From positions 1-64,000 of the forward strand of contig NZ_VIUH01000017.1 of assembly GCF_007993865.1 (NCBI RefSeq): a DNA stretch of 64,000 bases, read 5' to 3'. Of the stretch, positions 26,374 through 36,097 are shown in pieces. The position numbers were made by a program, and so were the translations under genes. Positions within the stretch are counted from its first letter, which is position 1. Every line of letters starts with the position of its first letter. Below the pieces are notes generated by a model. That model saw only the letters and a program-made list of their open reading frames with translations. It did no database searches and had not been told where the DNA came from. This DNA comes from Pseudomonas sp. SJZ079 (GTDB lineage Bacteria; Pseudomonadota; Gammaproteobacteria; Pseudomonadales; Pseudomonadaceae).

Positions 26374-27096
26374 ATGAAACGTCCCAGTGGCCGCGCCGCC
26401 GACCAGTTGCGCTCGATCCGCATCACCCGTAATTACACCAAGCATGCCGAAGGTTCGGTGCTGGTGGAGTTCGGTGATACCAAAGTGATCTGCACGGTCA
26501 GCGTCGAGTCTGGCGTACCGCGCTTTCTCAAGGGCCAGGGCCAGGGCTGGTTGACCGCCGAGTACGGCATGCTGCCGCGCGCCACCGGCTCGCGCAACCA
26601 ACGCGAGGCGAGCCGCGGCAAGCAGGGCGGGCGCACCCTGGAAATCCAGCGGTTGATCGGCCGTTCGCTGCGCGCCGCGCTGGACATGTCCAAGCTGGGC
26701 GAGAACACCCTGTACGTCGACTGTGATGTGATTCAGGCCGACGGCGGCACCCGTACCGCATCGATCACCGGTGCCATGGTCGCGCTGGTCGATGCATTGC
26801 GACTGATCAAGAAGCGCGGCGGCCTTAAGGGTGGTGACCCGCTCAAGCAGATGATCGCCGCGGTATCGGTGGGCATGTACCAGGGCGAGCCGGTGCTCGA
26901 CCTGGACTACCTGGAAGACTCCGCTGCCGAGACCGACCTCAACGTGGTGATGACCAGCAGTGGCGGTTTCATCGAAGTACAGGGCACCGCCGAGGGCGCG
27001 CCGTTCCAGCCGGAAGAGTTGAACGCCATGCTGGCCTTGGCGCACAAAGGCATGAGCGAGCTGTTCGAATTGCAGCAGGCGGCGCTGGCCGACTGA
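26374..27096 (+). CDS. rph: Ribonuclease PH
   Basis: A 240-residue phosphorolytic exonuclease that trims tRNA 3' ends. Conserved stretches include [29 protein letters not shown] at the start, the phosphate-binding region with [18 protein letters not shown], and [19 protein letters not shown]. The ATG at 26374 gives the usual length, and the frame is open far upstream only because it overlaps the divergent yicC. The C-terminus is intact, unlike the frameshifted rph of some E. coli K-12 strains. Confidence 0.97.
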   Translation: MKRPSGRAADQLRSIRITRNYTKHAEGSVLVEFGDTKVICTVSVESGVPRFLKGQGQGWLTAEYGMLPRATGSRNQREASRGKQGGRTLEIQRLIGRSLRAALDMSKLGENTLYVDCDVIQADGGTRTASITGAMVALVDALRLIKKRGGLKGGDPLKQMIAAVSVGMYQGEPVLDLDYLEDSAAETDLNVVMTSSGGFIEVQGTAEGAPFQPEELNAMLALAHKGMSELFELQQAALAD

Positions 27097-27124
27097 TACG
27101 CGGTCAAGCATAAGGAGCGTGACG

Positions 27125-27496
27125 ATGGGCGAGAACGAGCAAACGCCGGTGCCAATACCGAGTCAGGAAGCCCGGCAGTGGGCGATGTTCTGCCACTTCT
27201 CGGCCTTCCTCGGGTTCGTTTTCCCCTTCGGCAGTCTGATCGGCCCGCTGATCGTCTGGCAGCTGAAGAAGGATCTCGACCCCTTTGTCGACGGGCAGGG
27301 TAAAGAGGCGCTGAACTTTCAGATCAGTGTGGCCATTGCCTTCATGATCAGCGTGTTGCTGATGCTGGTGGTCGTGGGCTTCCTGTTGGCCAGCCTGATT
27401 GCCATAGGCGCCCTGGTCATGACGATCATTGCCGGGATCAAGGCCAACGAGGGGCAGGCCTATCGCTATCCATTCTGCTGGCGGCTGATCAAGTAG
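27125..27496 (+). CDS. Small membrane protein, DUF4870 family
   Basis: A 123-residue protein with three hydrophobic stretches (about residues 25-50, 70-95 and 95-110), placing it in the inner membrane. The motif FLGFVFPFGSLIGPLIVWQLKKD, split here into adjacent helices, and GKEALNFQISV are typical of DUF4870 (Tic20-like). AAGGAG seven bases upstream supports the ATG at 27125 over the GTG at 27119. Function unknown. It sits between rph and a strong terminator. Confidence 0.8.
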   Translation: MGENEQTPVPIPSQEARQWAMFCHFSAFLGFVFPFGSLIGPLIVWQLKKDLDPFVDGQGKEALNFQISVAIAFMISVLLMLVVVGFLLASLIAIGALVMTIIAGIKANEGQAYRYPFCWRLIK

Positions 27497-27503
27497 CTTG
27501 CTC

Positions 27504-27550
27504 CCCAGCCAACAAAAAGCCGGCATCGCGCCGGCTTTTTGTTGGCTGGG
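27504..27550. terminator. Bidirectional terminator between DUF4870 gene and crc
   Basis: Perfect 21-bp arms (27504-27524 and 27530-27550) with a 5-base loop. The inner stem AGCCGGC/GCCGGCT is flanked by A5 and T5 runs, so it can end transcription from either side of this convergent gene pair. Confidence 0.9.
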
Positions 27551-27556
27551 TATTGC

Positions 27557-28336
27557 TCACACGCTGAGCGTCCAGTCGTAGTCGACGGTCAGCGGTGAGT
27601 GCTGCGAGAACCGCGGCTGCCGCGGCAGCCGCGCGCTGCGCACGCTGCGGCGCATGCCGGGCGTGAGCAGCTGGTAGTCGAAGCGATAACCCAGATTGAG
27701 CAGCTCGGCCTGTTCGTTGTCCGGCCACCAGCTGAACTGGTCGCCCTCGCGGCTGACTTCGCGCAAGGCATCGACATAGCCCATGCTGCCGGTTACTTCA
27801 TCCAGCCAGGAGCGTTCCGGTGCGAGGAAGCCGGGCGATTGCTGGCAGTCGCGCCAGTTCTTCACGTCGAGCTTCTGATGCGCTACGTAGAACGAGCCGC
27901 AGTAGATGTATTCGCGGCGCTTGCGGCGCTGCTTGTCGAGATAATGGGTGAAGTCGTCCATGAACTTGAATTTCTGGTTCAAATCCTCGTCGCCGTTCTG
28001 CCCGGATGGCAGCAACAGCGTGGCGATACTCACTTTGTCGAAATCAGCCTGCAGGTAACGCCCGTAGCGGTCGGCCATTTCAAAGCCGAGGCCGCTGATT
28101 ACCGCCTTGGGTTGCAACCGCGAATAGAGTGCCACGCCACCTTGGCTTGGCACTTCAGCATCGCAGGCATAGAGGAAATAGCCATCCAGTTGGAGGGCTT
28201 GGTCGTCCAGTTCAAAGGCGGAGGCGCGGGTGTCCTGCAGGCAGATCACGTCGGCATTCTGTGCTTGCAGCCAGCTGAGCAAACCACGCTCGACTGCAGC
28301 ATGAATACCATTCACGTTCACACTGATGATCCGCAT
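27557..28336 (-). CDS. crc: Catabolite repression control protein Crc
   Basis: A 259-residue protein of the exonuclease III/EEP fold that acts with Hfq to repress translation of catabolic mRNAs. It starts MRIISVNVNGI, as Crc does. Nuclease residues are lost: the catalytic glutamate region reads LQDTRAS, the GDxN metal motif reads CGSFYV, and the terminal SDH reads SQHSP, all as in known Crc rather than XthA. Gene position beside pyrE is the same as I recall for P. aeruginosa and P. putida. Candidate targets in this window are glcA and the HU gene. Confidence 0.96.
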   Translation of the reverse strand: MRIISVNVNGIHAAVERGLLSWLQAQNADVICLQDTRASAFELDDQALQLDGYFLYACDAEVPSQGGVALYSRLQPKAVISGLGFEMADRYGRYLQADFDKVSIATLLLPSGQNGDEDLNQKFKFMDDFTHYLDKQRRKRREYIYCGSFYVAHQKLDVKNWRDCQQSPGFLAPERSWLDEVTGSMGYVDALREVSREGDQFSWWPDNEQAELLNLGYRFDYQLLTPGMRRSVRSARLPRQPRFSQHSPLTVDYDWTLSV

Positions 28337-28428
28337 AAATGGCCCCCAAAAACACGTGCGTGTATGATACCCGAGCTCGTCTCCATTAGGTGAGTTCCTA
28401 GCTAAATCCGTGCCGTCCGGGGCTTTTC

Positions 28429-29070
28429 ATGCAAGCGTATCAGCGCGACTTCATTCGTTTTGCCATCGAGCGCGGAGTATTGCGTTTCGGTGAGTTCACT
28501 CTCAAGTCTGGGCGTACCAGCCCGTATTTCTTCAATGCCGGGCTATTCGACAGTGGGCTGGCGCTGGCCCGGTTGGGGCGTTTTTACGCCGCCGCGGTGG
28601 TCAATAGCGGATTGTCCTTCGATGTGTTGTTTGGCCCGGCCTATAAAGGCATTCCGCTGGCGGCAACCACCGCGGTGGCGCTGGCCGAGCATCACCAGCG
28701 TGACCTGCCCTGGTGCTTCAACCGCAAGGAAGCCAAGGCGCATGGCGAGGGTGGCACCCTGGTCGGTGCACCTCTGGCGGGTAGAGTACTGATCATCGAC
28801 GACGTGATCACTGCCGGTACGGCTATCCGTGAGGTGATGCAGATCATCCAGGCACAGGGCGCGCAAGCCGCGGGCGTGCTGATTGCGCTGAACCGCCAGG
28901 AGCGTGGCCAGGGTGAGCTGTCGGCGATCCAGGAGGTCGAGCGCGACTTCGGCATGCCGGTAGTGAGCATCGTGTCACTCGAGCAGGTGCTTGAATACCT
29001 GGCAGACAATGCCGAACTCCAGCAATATTTGCCTGCGGTGCAAGCCTATCGCGCCGAGTACGGAATCTAA
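28429..29070 (+). CDS. pyrE: Orotate phosphoribosyltransferase
   Basis: Converts orotate and PRPP to OMP in pyrimidine synthesis. 213 residues with the PRPP-binding signature [16 protein letters not shown] near residue 118, the orotate-contact segment [15 protein letters not shown] at 22-36, and [11 protein letters not shown]. It is divergent from crc across about 90 bp, the standard pseudomonad arrangement. Confidence 0.97.
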   Translation: MQAYQRDFIRFAIERGVLRFGEFTLKSGRTSPYFFNAGLFDSGLALARLGRFYAAAVVNSGLSFDVLFGPAYKGIPLAATTAVALAEHHQRDLPWCFNRKEAKAHGEGGTLVGAPLAGRVLIIDDVITAGTAIREVMQIIQAQGAQAAGVLIALNRQERGQGELSAIQEVERDFGMPVVSIVSLEQVLEYLADNAELQQYLPAVQAYRAEYGI

Positions 29071-29086
29071 CTCTTCGATACAAGGT

Positions 29087-29689
29087 ATGACTCCGATGCC
29101 CAAACCGGCTCTGCTGCGGTGTTCGCTGTTGCTCGGTTTACTGTTGCCGCTCGTGGCGCAAGCCACCGAGTTGTATCGCTATGTCGATGATCATGGCGTC
29201 ACCGTGCTCAGTCGCCAGGGCGTTCCACCGGAGTTCATCGGCAAGGGCTACGAGGTGCTGAATGATCAGGGTCGTGTGGTCAAGGTGATCGCGCCCGCGC
29301 CGACTGCCGAAGAACGGCAACGCCTGCTGGCGGAGAAGGCGCGCGCGCGCGCGGATGCGCAGTTGTTGCGCCTGTATTCCAATCCCGCCGATGTCGACCG
29401 AGCGCGTGCGCGCAAGCTGGCCGAGCTGGATGGCCTGATCAGCGTGGCACGGGGTAACTTGCAGTCGGCGCGCAGTCAGCAGGCCAATTTGCAGAGCCAG
29501 GCGGCCGAGCATGAACGGGCCGGGCGCAAGGTGCCGTCGACTCTGTTGACGCAAATCGATGTGCAGAAGGCCGAGCAGCGGCGCCTGCAAAACGACCTCA
29601 ATCGCTATCAGGCCAGCCGCCAACAGGCCGAGGCCAGCTTCGCTGCCGATCATGCGCGGCTCAGCGAGTTGCGTGGTCAGCGCCGCTAA
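29087..29689 (+). CDS. Periplasmic DUF4124 protein with coiled coil
   Basis: A 200-residue protein with a signal peptide (hydrophobic LLLGLLLPLVAQA near residues 14-27). A DUF4124 domain begins ELYRYVDDHGVTVLSRQGVPPEF. The rest (about 80-200) is rich in glutamine, alanine and arginine and predicted to form a long coiled coil. The ATG at 29087 or 29096 is possible, and both keep the signal peptide. It follows pyrE by 16 bp and may be cotranscribed. Function unknown. The following 220 bp hold no gene that I can support. Confidence 0.8.
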   Translation: MTPMPKPALLRCSLLLGLLLPLVAQATELYRYVDDHGVTVLSRQGVPPEFIGKGYEVLNDQGRVVKVIAPAPTAEERQRLLAEKARARADAQLLRLYSNPADVDRARARKLAELDGLISVARGNLQSARSQQANLQSQAAEHERAGRKVPSTLLTQIDVQKAEQRRLQNDLNRYQASRQQAEASFAADHARLSELRGQRR

Positions 29690-29912
29690 GCGCGGATTGC
29701 TGCTGTGCGTGGGTCGCCTAGCCACTTGCATTGCTCGGGCAATCACAGCGGCCCTGACCGATTGTGTGAGGCGCATGCGCATGACGGGCCGCGCTCACTC
29801 GCTCAGGAATACCTGAATATCCGGGCGTTCTCGCTGGTGTTACTCGCAGGGTAACGGATCAGGCGGCTCGATTATTCGGCGCGACCGATCCGTTCGCGGC
29901 TCAAGGTCCGCC

Positions 29913-30845
<933 letters not shown>

Positions 30846-33446
30846 TCAAAACGGCAGATTAAGGTCGGCTGCAACGCCCTGCAGCTGGGTGCGGAATACC
30901 TGTTTGATCCGCTCCAGCTCGTCATCGCTCTCGGCTTCGAAGCGCAGCACCAGCACCGGCGTGGTGTTGGAGGCGCGAACCAGGCCCCAGCCCTTGGGGT
31001 AATCGACGCGCACGCCATCCAGGGTGGTGATGTTGGCCTCGCCCCAGGTGCCGTCGCGTTGCAGGGCATCGATGATGCTGAATTTGCTCTGTTCGGTGAC
31101 CTGGATATTGATCTCCGGGGTGGAAATATCGCTAGGGAAGGCGGCGAACACCTGTTCGGCGTCGCGTTTTTCCTGGCTGAGAATCTCCAGCAGGCGGGCG
31201 GCGGCATAGATGCCGTCGTCGAAGCCGAACCAGCGTTCCTTGAAGAAGATGTGCCCGCTCATTTCGCCGGCCAGCAGGGCGCCGGTTTCCTTCATCTTCT
31301 TCTTGATCAGCGAGTGGCCGGTTTTCCACATCACCGGACGGCCACCGTAGCCACTGATCAGCGGGGTCAGGCGGCGGGTGCATTTGACGTCGAAGATGAT
31401 GTCGGCACCCGGGTTGCGCGACACCACGTCCTTGGCGAACAGCATCAGCAGGCGATCTGGGTAGACCATGTTGCCGGTATTGGTCACCACGCCGACGCGA
31501 TCGCCGTCGCCGTCGAAGGCCAGGCCGAGATCGGCCTTCTCGGCTTTCACCTTGGCGATCAGGTCGACCAGGTTCTCCGGCTTGCCCGGGTCCGGGTGAT
31601 GGTTGGGGAAGTTGCCATCGACGTCGCAAAACAGCGGAATCACCGTGCAGCCCAGTGCCTCGATCAGCTGCGGGGCGATTACCCCGGCGGCGCCGTTACC
31701 GCAATCGACCACCACTTTCATTGGTTTGGCCAGGGCGATGTCGTCGCGGATCTGCTTGAAGTAGCGTTCCAGCACGTCGACCTGTTCGACACTGCCAACA
31801 CCGCTGGCGAGGTCGTTGTTATCGATGCGGGTCTTCAGTGCCTGGATCTGTTCATTGGCCAGGGTGTCGCCGGCGATGACGATCTTGAAGCCGTTGTAGT
31901 CCGGTGGATTGTGGCTACCGGTGAGCATCACCGCAGACTTGCCGCTGAGGATGTTGGCGGCATAGTAGACCACCGGGGTCGGCACCATGCCGACGTCGCT
32001 GACCGTGCAGCCGCAGTCGAGCAGGCCTTGTATCAGCTGCTGCACCAGCTCGGGACCAGACAGCCGGCCGTCGCGGCCCACCGCAACGTTCGGTTCGCCC
32101 TGGGCCAAGCTTTCCGAGCCGATTGCGCGACCGACCCAGTAGGCGGTTTCCGCAGTCAGGCTGGTGCCGACCACGCCGCGGATGTCGTAAGCGCGGAAGA
32201 TATCGGCAGGCAGTTTTGGCGCGAGGTGCGGGGTATTCATAACGGGGGTTTGCTCCAGTCCCAGGCGATCCTGGTCTTCGTCGAGAAAATCGATATCGAG
32301 GATATCGGCGTCTTGAAACAGTGGGTCGACCAAGTCGGTCGGTTGACTCGGCGCGGCGGCGGTCGCTTGGCTGGCGCCGCTGCCCGGGTGGTCCGTGGAC
32401 GCGTTGGCCGCTGTGGCGTAGGCGCGGCGCGGCAGACGTACCAAGGCCTGAGCCAGGCTATCGAGCGCCGGCAGGCCCAGGCTGAAGACTTTGACGGACT
32501 TGCCCGTGGAGAGTTCATTGAGCAGTTGGCCGAGTTGTCGTACGTCATCGCGCAGGCGCCGTTGTAGGTCGCTATGCACCAAGTACAGGCCGAGCAGAAC
32601 GCCGGCCAGGGCAAGCGACAGGACCAGGCCGAGCAGGGGCAGGGAGAAGGCTGATTCGGTCAAGGCGGGTCCGGGGGTAAAGCTCAGCGTCCAGTTGGGG
32701 TTGCCGCTGCTGAAACGCTGGGCCTCGCCCTGCGCCTGACCGCGTTGCGTCAGCAGCTGGGGGGCGGTGTTGCCAAACTGCTGCAGGAGTTGCACCTGCC
32801 CCACCTCGGCCGGCAGCGGGGGGATGCTGGCCAGCAGGCGCTCGAGCTCGACCGCCAGCAGCAGGGTGCCTTGCTGCGGCTGGTCATCGCTCAGGCGTAC
32901 GGGGGCGGCGCTATAGACCAACCAGCGCTGGTCGACTTTGTAGGCTTCGACGGCGGGCGTCTGGCCATTTTCCACACGGCGCAGCATGTCCAGTGCGGCG
33001 AAATTCATCGGCGCGCGGCGGCTCATATCCTGCACCGCCTGGCCGGGTGCATTGAGGTGCGCGTCGACTACGCCATGCCAGTAGCTGAGGTTGCGCTCGG
33101 CGCTGCGAATCGCCTCGATTTCCTGGCCTTGCAGGGCTTCCAACAGCTGCGGGTTGTGTGCGGCGGCTTGGGTGTCGGCGGCCAGCTGTTTCAGTGCCTG
33201 TTGCAGGGCCGCTGCTTGTCCGCCCCCCCAGGCTTGGCTGAGCTGCGCTTGTTGCTGCTGGTGAATGCCGTCGAATACCGCAAACCAGAGCAGCCCCGCC
33301 GCGAGCGCCAGGCCAGCGCCGGCGGCCAGCAAGCCCGGCAGCCAGGTCTTGACGGCGGGTTTGTTCGGGCTTGGGGCGGCATTCGCCGCGCCGCTGCTCG
33401 GGGAGCCGGGCGCGGCATCCGTGGCGGTGCGCTTGAAGCCTCTCAT
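30846..33446 (-). CDS. algC: Phosphomannomutase/phosphoglucomutase AlgC, long form with membrane N-terminus
   Basis: An 866-residue reading. The C-terminal 464 residues, from an internal ATG at 32240, are the classical AlgC enzyme, making mannose-1-P and glucose-1-P for alginate, LPS and other polysaccharides. They contain the phosphoserine loop TGSHNPPDYNGF (serine 109 of the short form) and the metal loop FDGDGDR. The N-terminal 400 residues have a membrane span at about 35-58, a helical extracytoplasmic region, and a second span at about 265-288. Upstream start at 33446 follows GAGGAGAGG, a strong ribosome site. The internal start has weaker GGAGC, so two products are possible. Confidence 0.93.
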   Translation of the reverse strand: MRGFKRTATDAAPGSPSSGAANAAPSPNKPAVKTWLPGLLAAGAGLALAAGLLWFAVFDGIHQQQQAQLSQAWGGGQAAALQQALKQLAADTQAAAHNPQLLEALQGQEIEAIRSAERNLSYWHGVVDAHLNAPGQAVQDMSRRAPMNFAALDMLRRVENGQTPAVEAYKVDQRWLVYSAAPVRLSDDQPQQGTLLLAVELERLLASIPPLPAEVGQVQLLQQFGNTAPQLLTQRGQAQGEAQRFSSGNPNWTLSFTPGPALTESAFSLPLLGLVLSLALAGVLLGLYLVHSDLQRRLRDDVRQLGQLLNELSTGKSVKVFSLGLPALDSLAQALVRLPRRAYATAANASTDHPGSGASQATAAAPSQPTDLVDPLFQDADILDIDFLDEDQDRLGLEQTPVMNTPHLAPKLPADIFRAYDIRGVVGTSLTAETAYWVGRAIGSESLAQGEPNVAVGRDGRLSGPELVQQLIQGLLDCGCTVSDVGMVPTPVVYYAANILSGKSAVMLTGSHNPPDYNGFKIVIAGDTLANEQIQALKTRIDNNDLASGVGSVEQVDVLERYFKQIRDDIALAKPMKVVVDCGNGAAGVIAPQLIEALGCTVIPLFCDVDGNFPNHHPDPGKPENLVDLIAKVKAEKADLGLAFDGDGDRVGVVTNTGNMVYPDRLLMLFAKDVVSRNPGADIIFDVKCTRRLTPLISGYGGRPVMWKTGHSLIKKKMKETGALLAGEMSGHIFFKERWFGFDDGIYAAARLLEILSQEKRDAEQVFAAFPSDISTPEINIQVTEQSKFSIIDALQRDGTWGEANITTLDGVRVDYPKGWGLVRASNTTPVLVLRFEAESDDELERIKQVFRTQLQGVAADLNLPF

Positions 33447-33489
33447 CGAACCTCTCCTCGGCCTTTCATCCTGAAGTAGTGAACGTCGC

Positions 33490-33945
33490 TCAATGGCTGC
33501 CGGAGTGCCCGAAACCACCCGCGCCGCGCTGGCTTTCGTCGAACTGCTCGACCAGTTCGAAGTGCGCCTGGACCACCGGCACCAGGATCAACTGGGCGAT
33601 GCGCTCGCCAATGGCCACGGTGAAGGCGCTCTGTCCGCGGTTCCAGCAGGAAACCATCAGCTCGCCCTGGTAATCCGAGTCGATCAGGCCGACCAGGTTG
33701 CCGAGCACGATGCCGTGCTTATGGCCGAGCCCCGAGCGCGGCAGGATCATCGCGGCCAGACCGGGGTCGCCGATATAGATCGACAGGCCGGTGGGGATCA
33801 GCACGGTTTGTCCAGGCTCGAGGGTCAGGTCGCTCTCGAGCATGGCGCGCAGGTCGAGTCCGGCGGAACCGGGGGTGGCGTAGTGCGGCAGGGGGAATTC
33901 GTGGCCCAGGCGCGGGTCGAGGATCTTGGCTTGTAAAGCGTGCAT
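33490..33945 (-). CDS. dut: dUTP diphosphatase
   Basis: Hydrolyses dUTP to dUMP, preventing uracil misincorporation and supplying thymidylate synthesis. It has 151 residues as in E. coli and shows the five trimeric dUTPase motifs: [46 protein letters not shown], and the C-terminal [15 protein letters not shown] arm that closes the active site. It is between coaBC and algC on the same strand, likely one transcription unit. Confidence 0.98.
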   Translation of the reverse strand: MHALQAKILDPRLGHEFPLPHYATPGSAGLDLRAMLESDLTLEPGQTVLIPTGLSIYIGDPGLAAMILPRSGLGHKHGIVLGNLVGLIDSDYQGELMVSCWNRGQSAFTVAIGERIAQLILVPVVQAHFELVEQFDESQRGAGGFGHSGSH

Positions 33946-33975
33946 GTCAGGCTCTGTAGTCGATGAATGAGCGCA

Positions 33976-35184
33976 TCAGGTGCGCGGCAGGCGCGCGGCG
34001 ATAAAGTCTACCAAGCGGCGGGCGATCTTGCTTTTGCTGGTCTGGGCGAAGCTGTTGGGCTGCAATTCGCGGTCGATGATGGTGATGGCGTTGTCCTCGC
34101 TATTGAAGCCGATGCTGGGGTTGGCCACATCGTTGGCGACGATCAGGTCGAGGTTCTTATCCTTCAGCTTGCGTGAAGCGTACTCCAGCAGGTTCTCGGT
34201 CTCGGCGGCGAAGCCGACGCTGAACGGGCGGTCGCTGCGGCTGGCCAGGGTGGCGAGGATATCCGGGTTGCGCACCATTTGCAGGAGCAGGCCGTCGCCG
34301 CTGCTGGGGTCTTTCTTCAATTTGTGCTGGGCGACCACTTCCGGGCGGTAATCGGCGACGGCAGCGGCGGCGATCAGCACATCGCAGGGCATTGCCGCTT
34401 CGCAGGCGGCCAGCATGTCGCGGGCGCTGATCACGTCGATGCGGTTGACTCGATCGGGGGTCGGCAAGTGCACCGGGCCGCTGATCAGGGTGACCTGGGC
34501 GCCGGCTTCGGCGGCGGCTTCGGCGAGGGCAAAGCCCATTTTGCCGGAGCTGTGGTTGGTGATGTAGCGCACCGGGTCGATGTTTTCCTGGGTCGGTCCA
34601 GCGGTGATCAGCACATGCTTGCCGGTGAGCACCTTGCGTTCGAAGCAGTCGGCGGCGCGCTGCGCCAGTTCCTCTGCCTCGAGCATGCGACCCAGGCCGA
34701 CGTCGCCACAGGCCTGGCTGCCGGCAGCGGGGCCGAACAGGCGCAGACCGCGCTCGGCCAGCAGCAGGGCGTTGCTCTGGGTGGCCGGGTCGCGCCACAT
34801 CGCCTGGTTCATCGCCGGCGCCAAGGCCACCGGGGCATCGGTGGCCAGCACCAGGGTGGTCAGCAGGTCGTCGGCGACGCCCTGGGCCAGGCGTGCCATC
34901 AGGTCGGCGGTGGCCGGTGCTATCAGTACCAGATCGGCCCAGCGGGCCAGCTCGATATGGCCCATCGCGGCTTCGGCGGCGGGGTCGAGCAGATCCAGGT
35001 GCACCGGTTGGCCGGACAGCGCTTGCAGGGTCAGCGGCGTGATGAATTCGCAGCCTCCACGGGTCATCACGACCCGCACGTCGGCGCCTTGATCCTTGAG
35101 TCGGCGGACCAGTTCGGCGCTCTTGTAGGCGGCAATGCCGCCACCTACGCCGAGGATGATGCGTTTCCGATACAGCCGCTGCAT
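33976..35184 (-). CDS. coaBC: Phosphopantothenoylcysteine synthetase/decarboxylase CoaBC
   Basis: A bifunctional coenzyme A biosynthesis enzyme of 402 residues. The N-terminal flavin decarboxylase (CoaC, about 1-185) has [20 protein letters not shown], the catalytic region APAMNQAMW, and [12 protein letters not shown]. The C-terminal synthetase (CoaB) begins [20 protein letters not shown], followed by [14 protein letters not shown]. The ATG at 35184 after AGGCAGG is preferred to one six codons upstream. It is divergent from radC; dut follows in the same direction. Confidence 0.96.
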   Translation of the reverse strand: MQRLYRKRIILGVGGGIAAYKSAELVRRLKDQGADVRVVMTRGGCEFITPLTLQALSGQPVHLDLLDPAAEAAMGHIELARWADLVLIAPATADLMARLAQGVADDLLTTLVLATDAPVALAPAMNQAMWRDPATQSNALLLAERGLRLFGPAAGSQACGDVGLGRMLEAEELAQRAADCFERKVLTGKHVLITAGPTQENIDPVRYITNHSSGKMGFALAEAAAEAGAQVTLISGPVHLPTPDRVNRIDVISARDMLAACEAAMPCDVLIAAAAVADYRPEVVAQHKLKKDPSSGDGLLLQMVRNPDILATLASRSDRPFSVGFAAETENLLEYASRKLKDKNLDLIVANDVANPSIGFNSEDNAITIIDRELQPNSFAQTSKSKIARRLVDFIAARLPRT

Positions 35185-35365
35185 AGGCCTGCCTTTAGTC
35201 AAGGTGGATGTGCGCCGCGGCGATGACGCCTCCCCAGGCCAATCGCCGCGCGAAAAGATGGGCTACGATAGCACAGCGCCCGCACTGGAACAGCGGGGCC
35301 CAGCAGGCCGGATGACCGAGTGCAGTAGTTTGCATGCGGCCTGCATCGCTCGACACGGAGGTTTT

Positions 35366-36040
35366 ATGAGCATTCGCGATTGGCCCGCGGCGGAACGCCC
35401 GCGGGAGAAACTTCTGGTCCAGGGGGCCGGCACCCTGACCGATGCCGAACTGTTGGCGATCTTCCTGCGCACCGGGGTCGCCGGGCAGAGTGCGGTGGAT
35501 CTGGCGCGCCATCTGCTGACCGACTTTGGTGGTTTGCGGGCCTTGTTGCAGGCCGATTTGCCGTCCTTCTGCGAACGCCTGGGCCTGGGTCCGGCTAAGT
35601 TTGCTCAGCTGCAAGCGGTGCTGGAGATGGGCCGTAGGCACTTGGCCGAACAGTTGCGCCGCGACTCGGCGCTGGAAAGCCCGCAGGCGGTACGCGATTA
35701 CCTGAAAGCCCTGTTGCGCCACGAGCCGCATGAGGTGTTCGGCTGTTTGTTTCTCGATGCCAAGCATCGGGTGTTGGCCTTCGAGGCGCTGTTCCACGGC
35801 TCCATCGACAGCGCCAGCGTCTATCCTCGGCAGGTGGTCAAGCGGGCGCTGGCGCACAACGCGGCGGCGTTGATTCTGACCCATAACCATCCATCGGGCG
35901 TGGCCGAGCCGAGTCAGGCGGATCAGGTGCTGACGCGGCGCTTGAAGGAGGCCCTGGAGCTGGTCGATGTGCGGGTGCTCGATCACTTTATCGTCGGCGA
36001 TGGCGAGCCGCTGTCGATGGCCGAGTATGGCTGGCTGTAA
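35366..36040 (+). CDS. radC: RadC/JAB-domain protein
   Basis: A 224-residue protein of the RadC family. A helix-hairpin-helix N-terminal half (about 20-95) precedes a JAB1/MPN-like metalloprotease domain with the JAMM motif [16 protein letters not shown] (around 171-186). Despite its name, E. coli RadC is not established as a repair protein, and no substrate is known. The ATG follows CGGAGG, and the much longer frame upstream overlaps coaBC. Stand-alone gene followed by an 18-bp-arm palindrome. Confidence 0.93.
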   Translation: MSIRDWPAAERPREKLLVQGAGTLTDAELLAIFLRTGVAGQSAVDLARHLLTDFGGLRALLQADLPSFCERLGLGPAKFAQLQAVLEMGRRHLAEQLRRDSALESPQAVRDYLKALLRHEPHEVFGCLFLDAKHRVLAFEALFHGSIDSASVYPRQVVKRALAHNAAALILTHNHPSGVAEPSQADQVLTRRLKEALELVDVRVLDHFIVGDGEPLSMAEYGWL

Positions 36041-36055
36041 CGGGCAGGGCTGGTT

Positions 36056-36093
36056 GTCGCTGCGGGAACGGACTGGTCCGCTCCCGCAGCGAC
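36056..36093. repeat. 18-bp-arm palindrome between radC and the peptide-binding protein gene
   Basis: Arms 36056-36073 and 36076-36093 match with a single mismatch and a two-base loop. The outer GTCGCTGCGGGA is a common Pseudomonas REP-type sequence. It lies between convergent stops and may also serve as a transcription barrier, although no T-tract is present. Confidence 0.75.
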
Positions 36094-36097
36094 CGCA

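Noticed and set aside
29690-29912. Possible small gene in the gap between the DUF4124 gene and argB
   Set aside because: No open frame with a ribosome site or family match was found, and no clear RNA structure.
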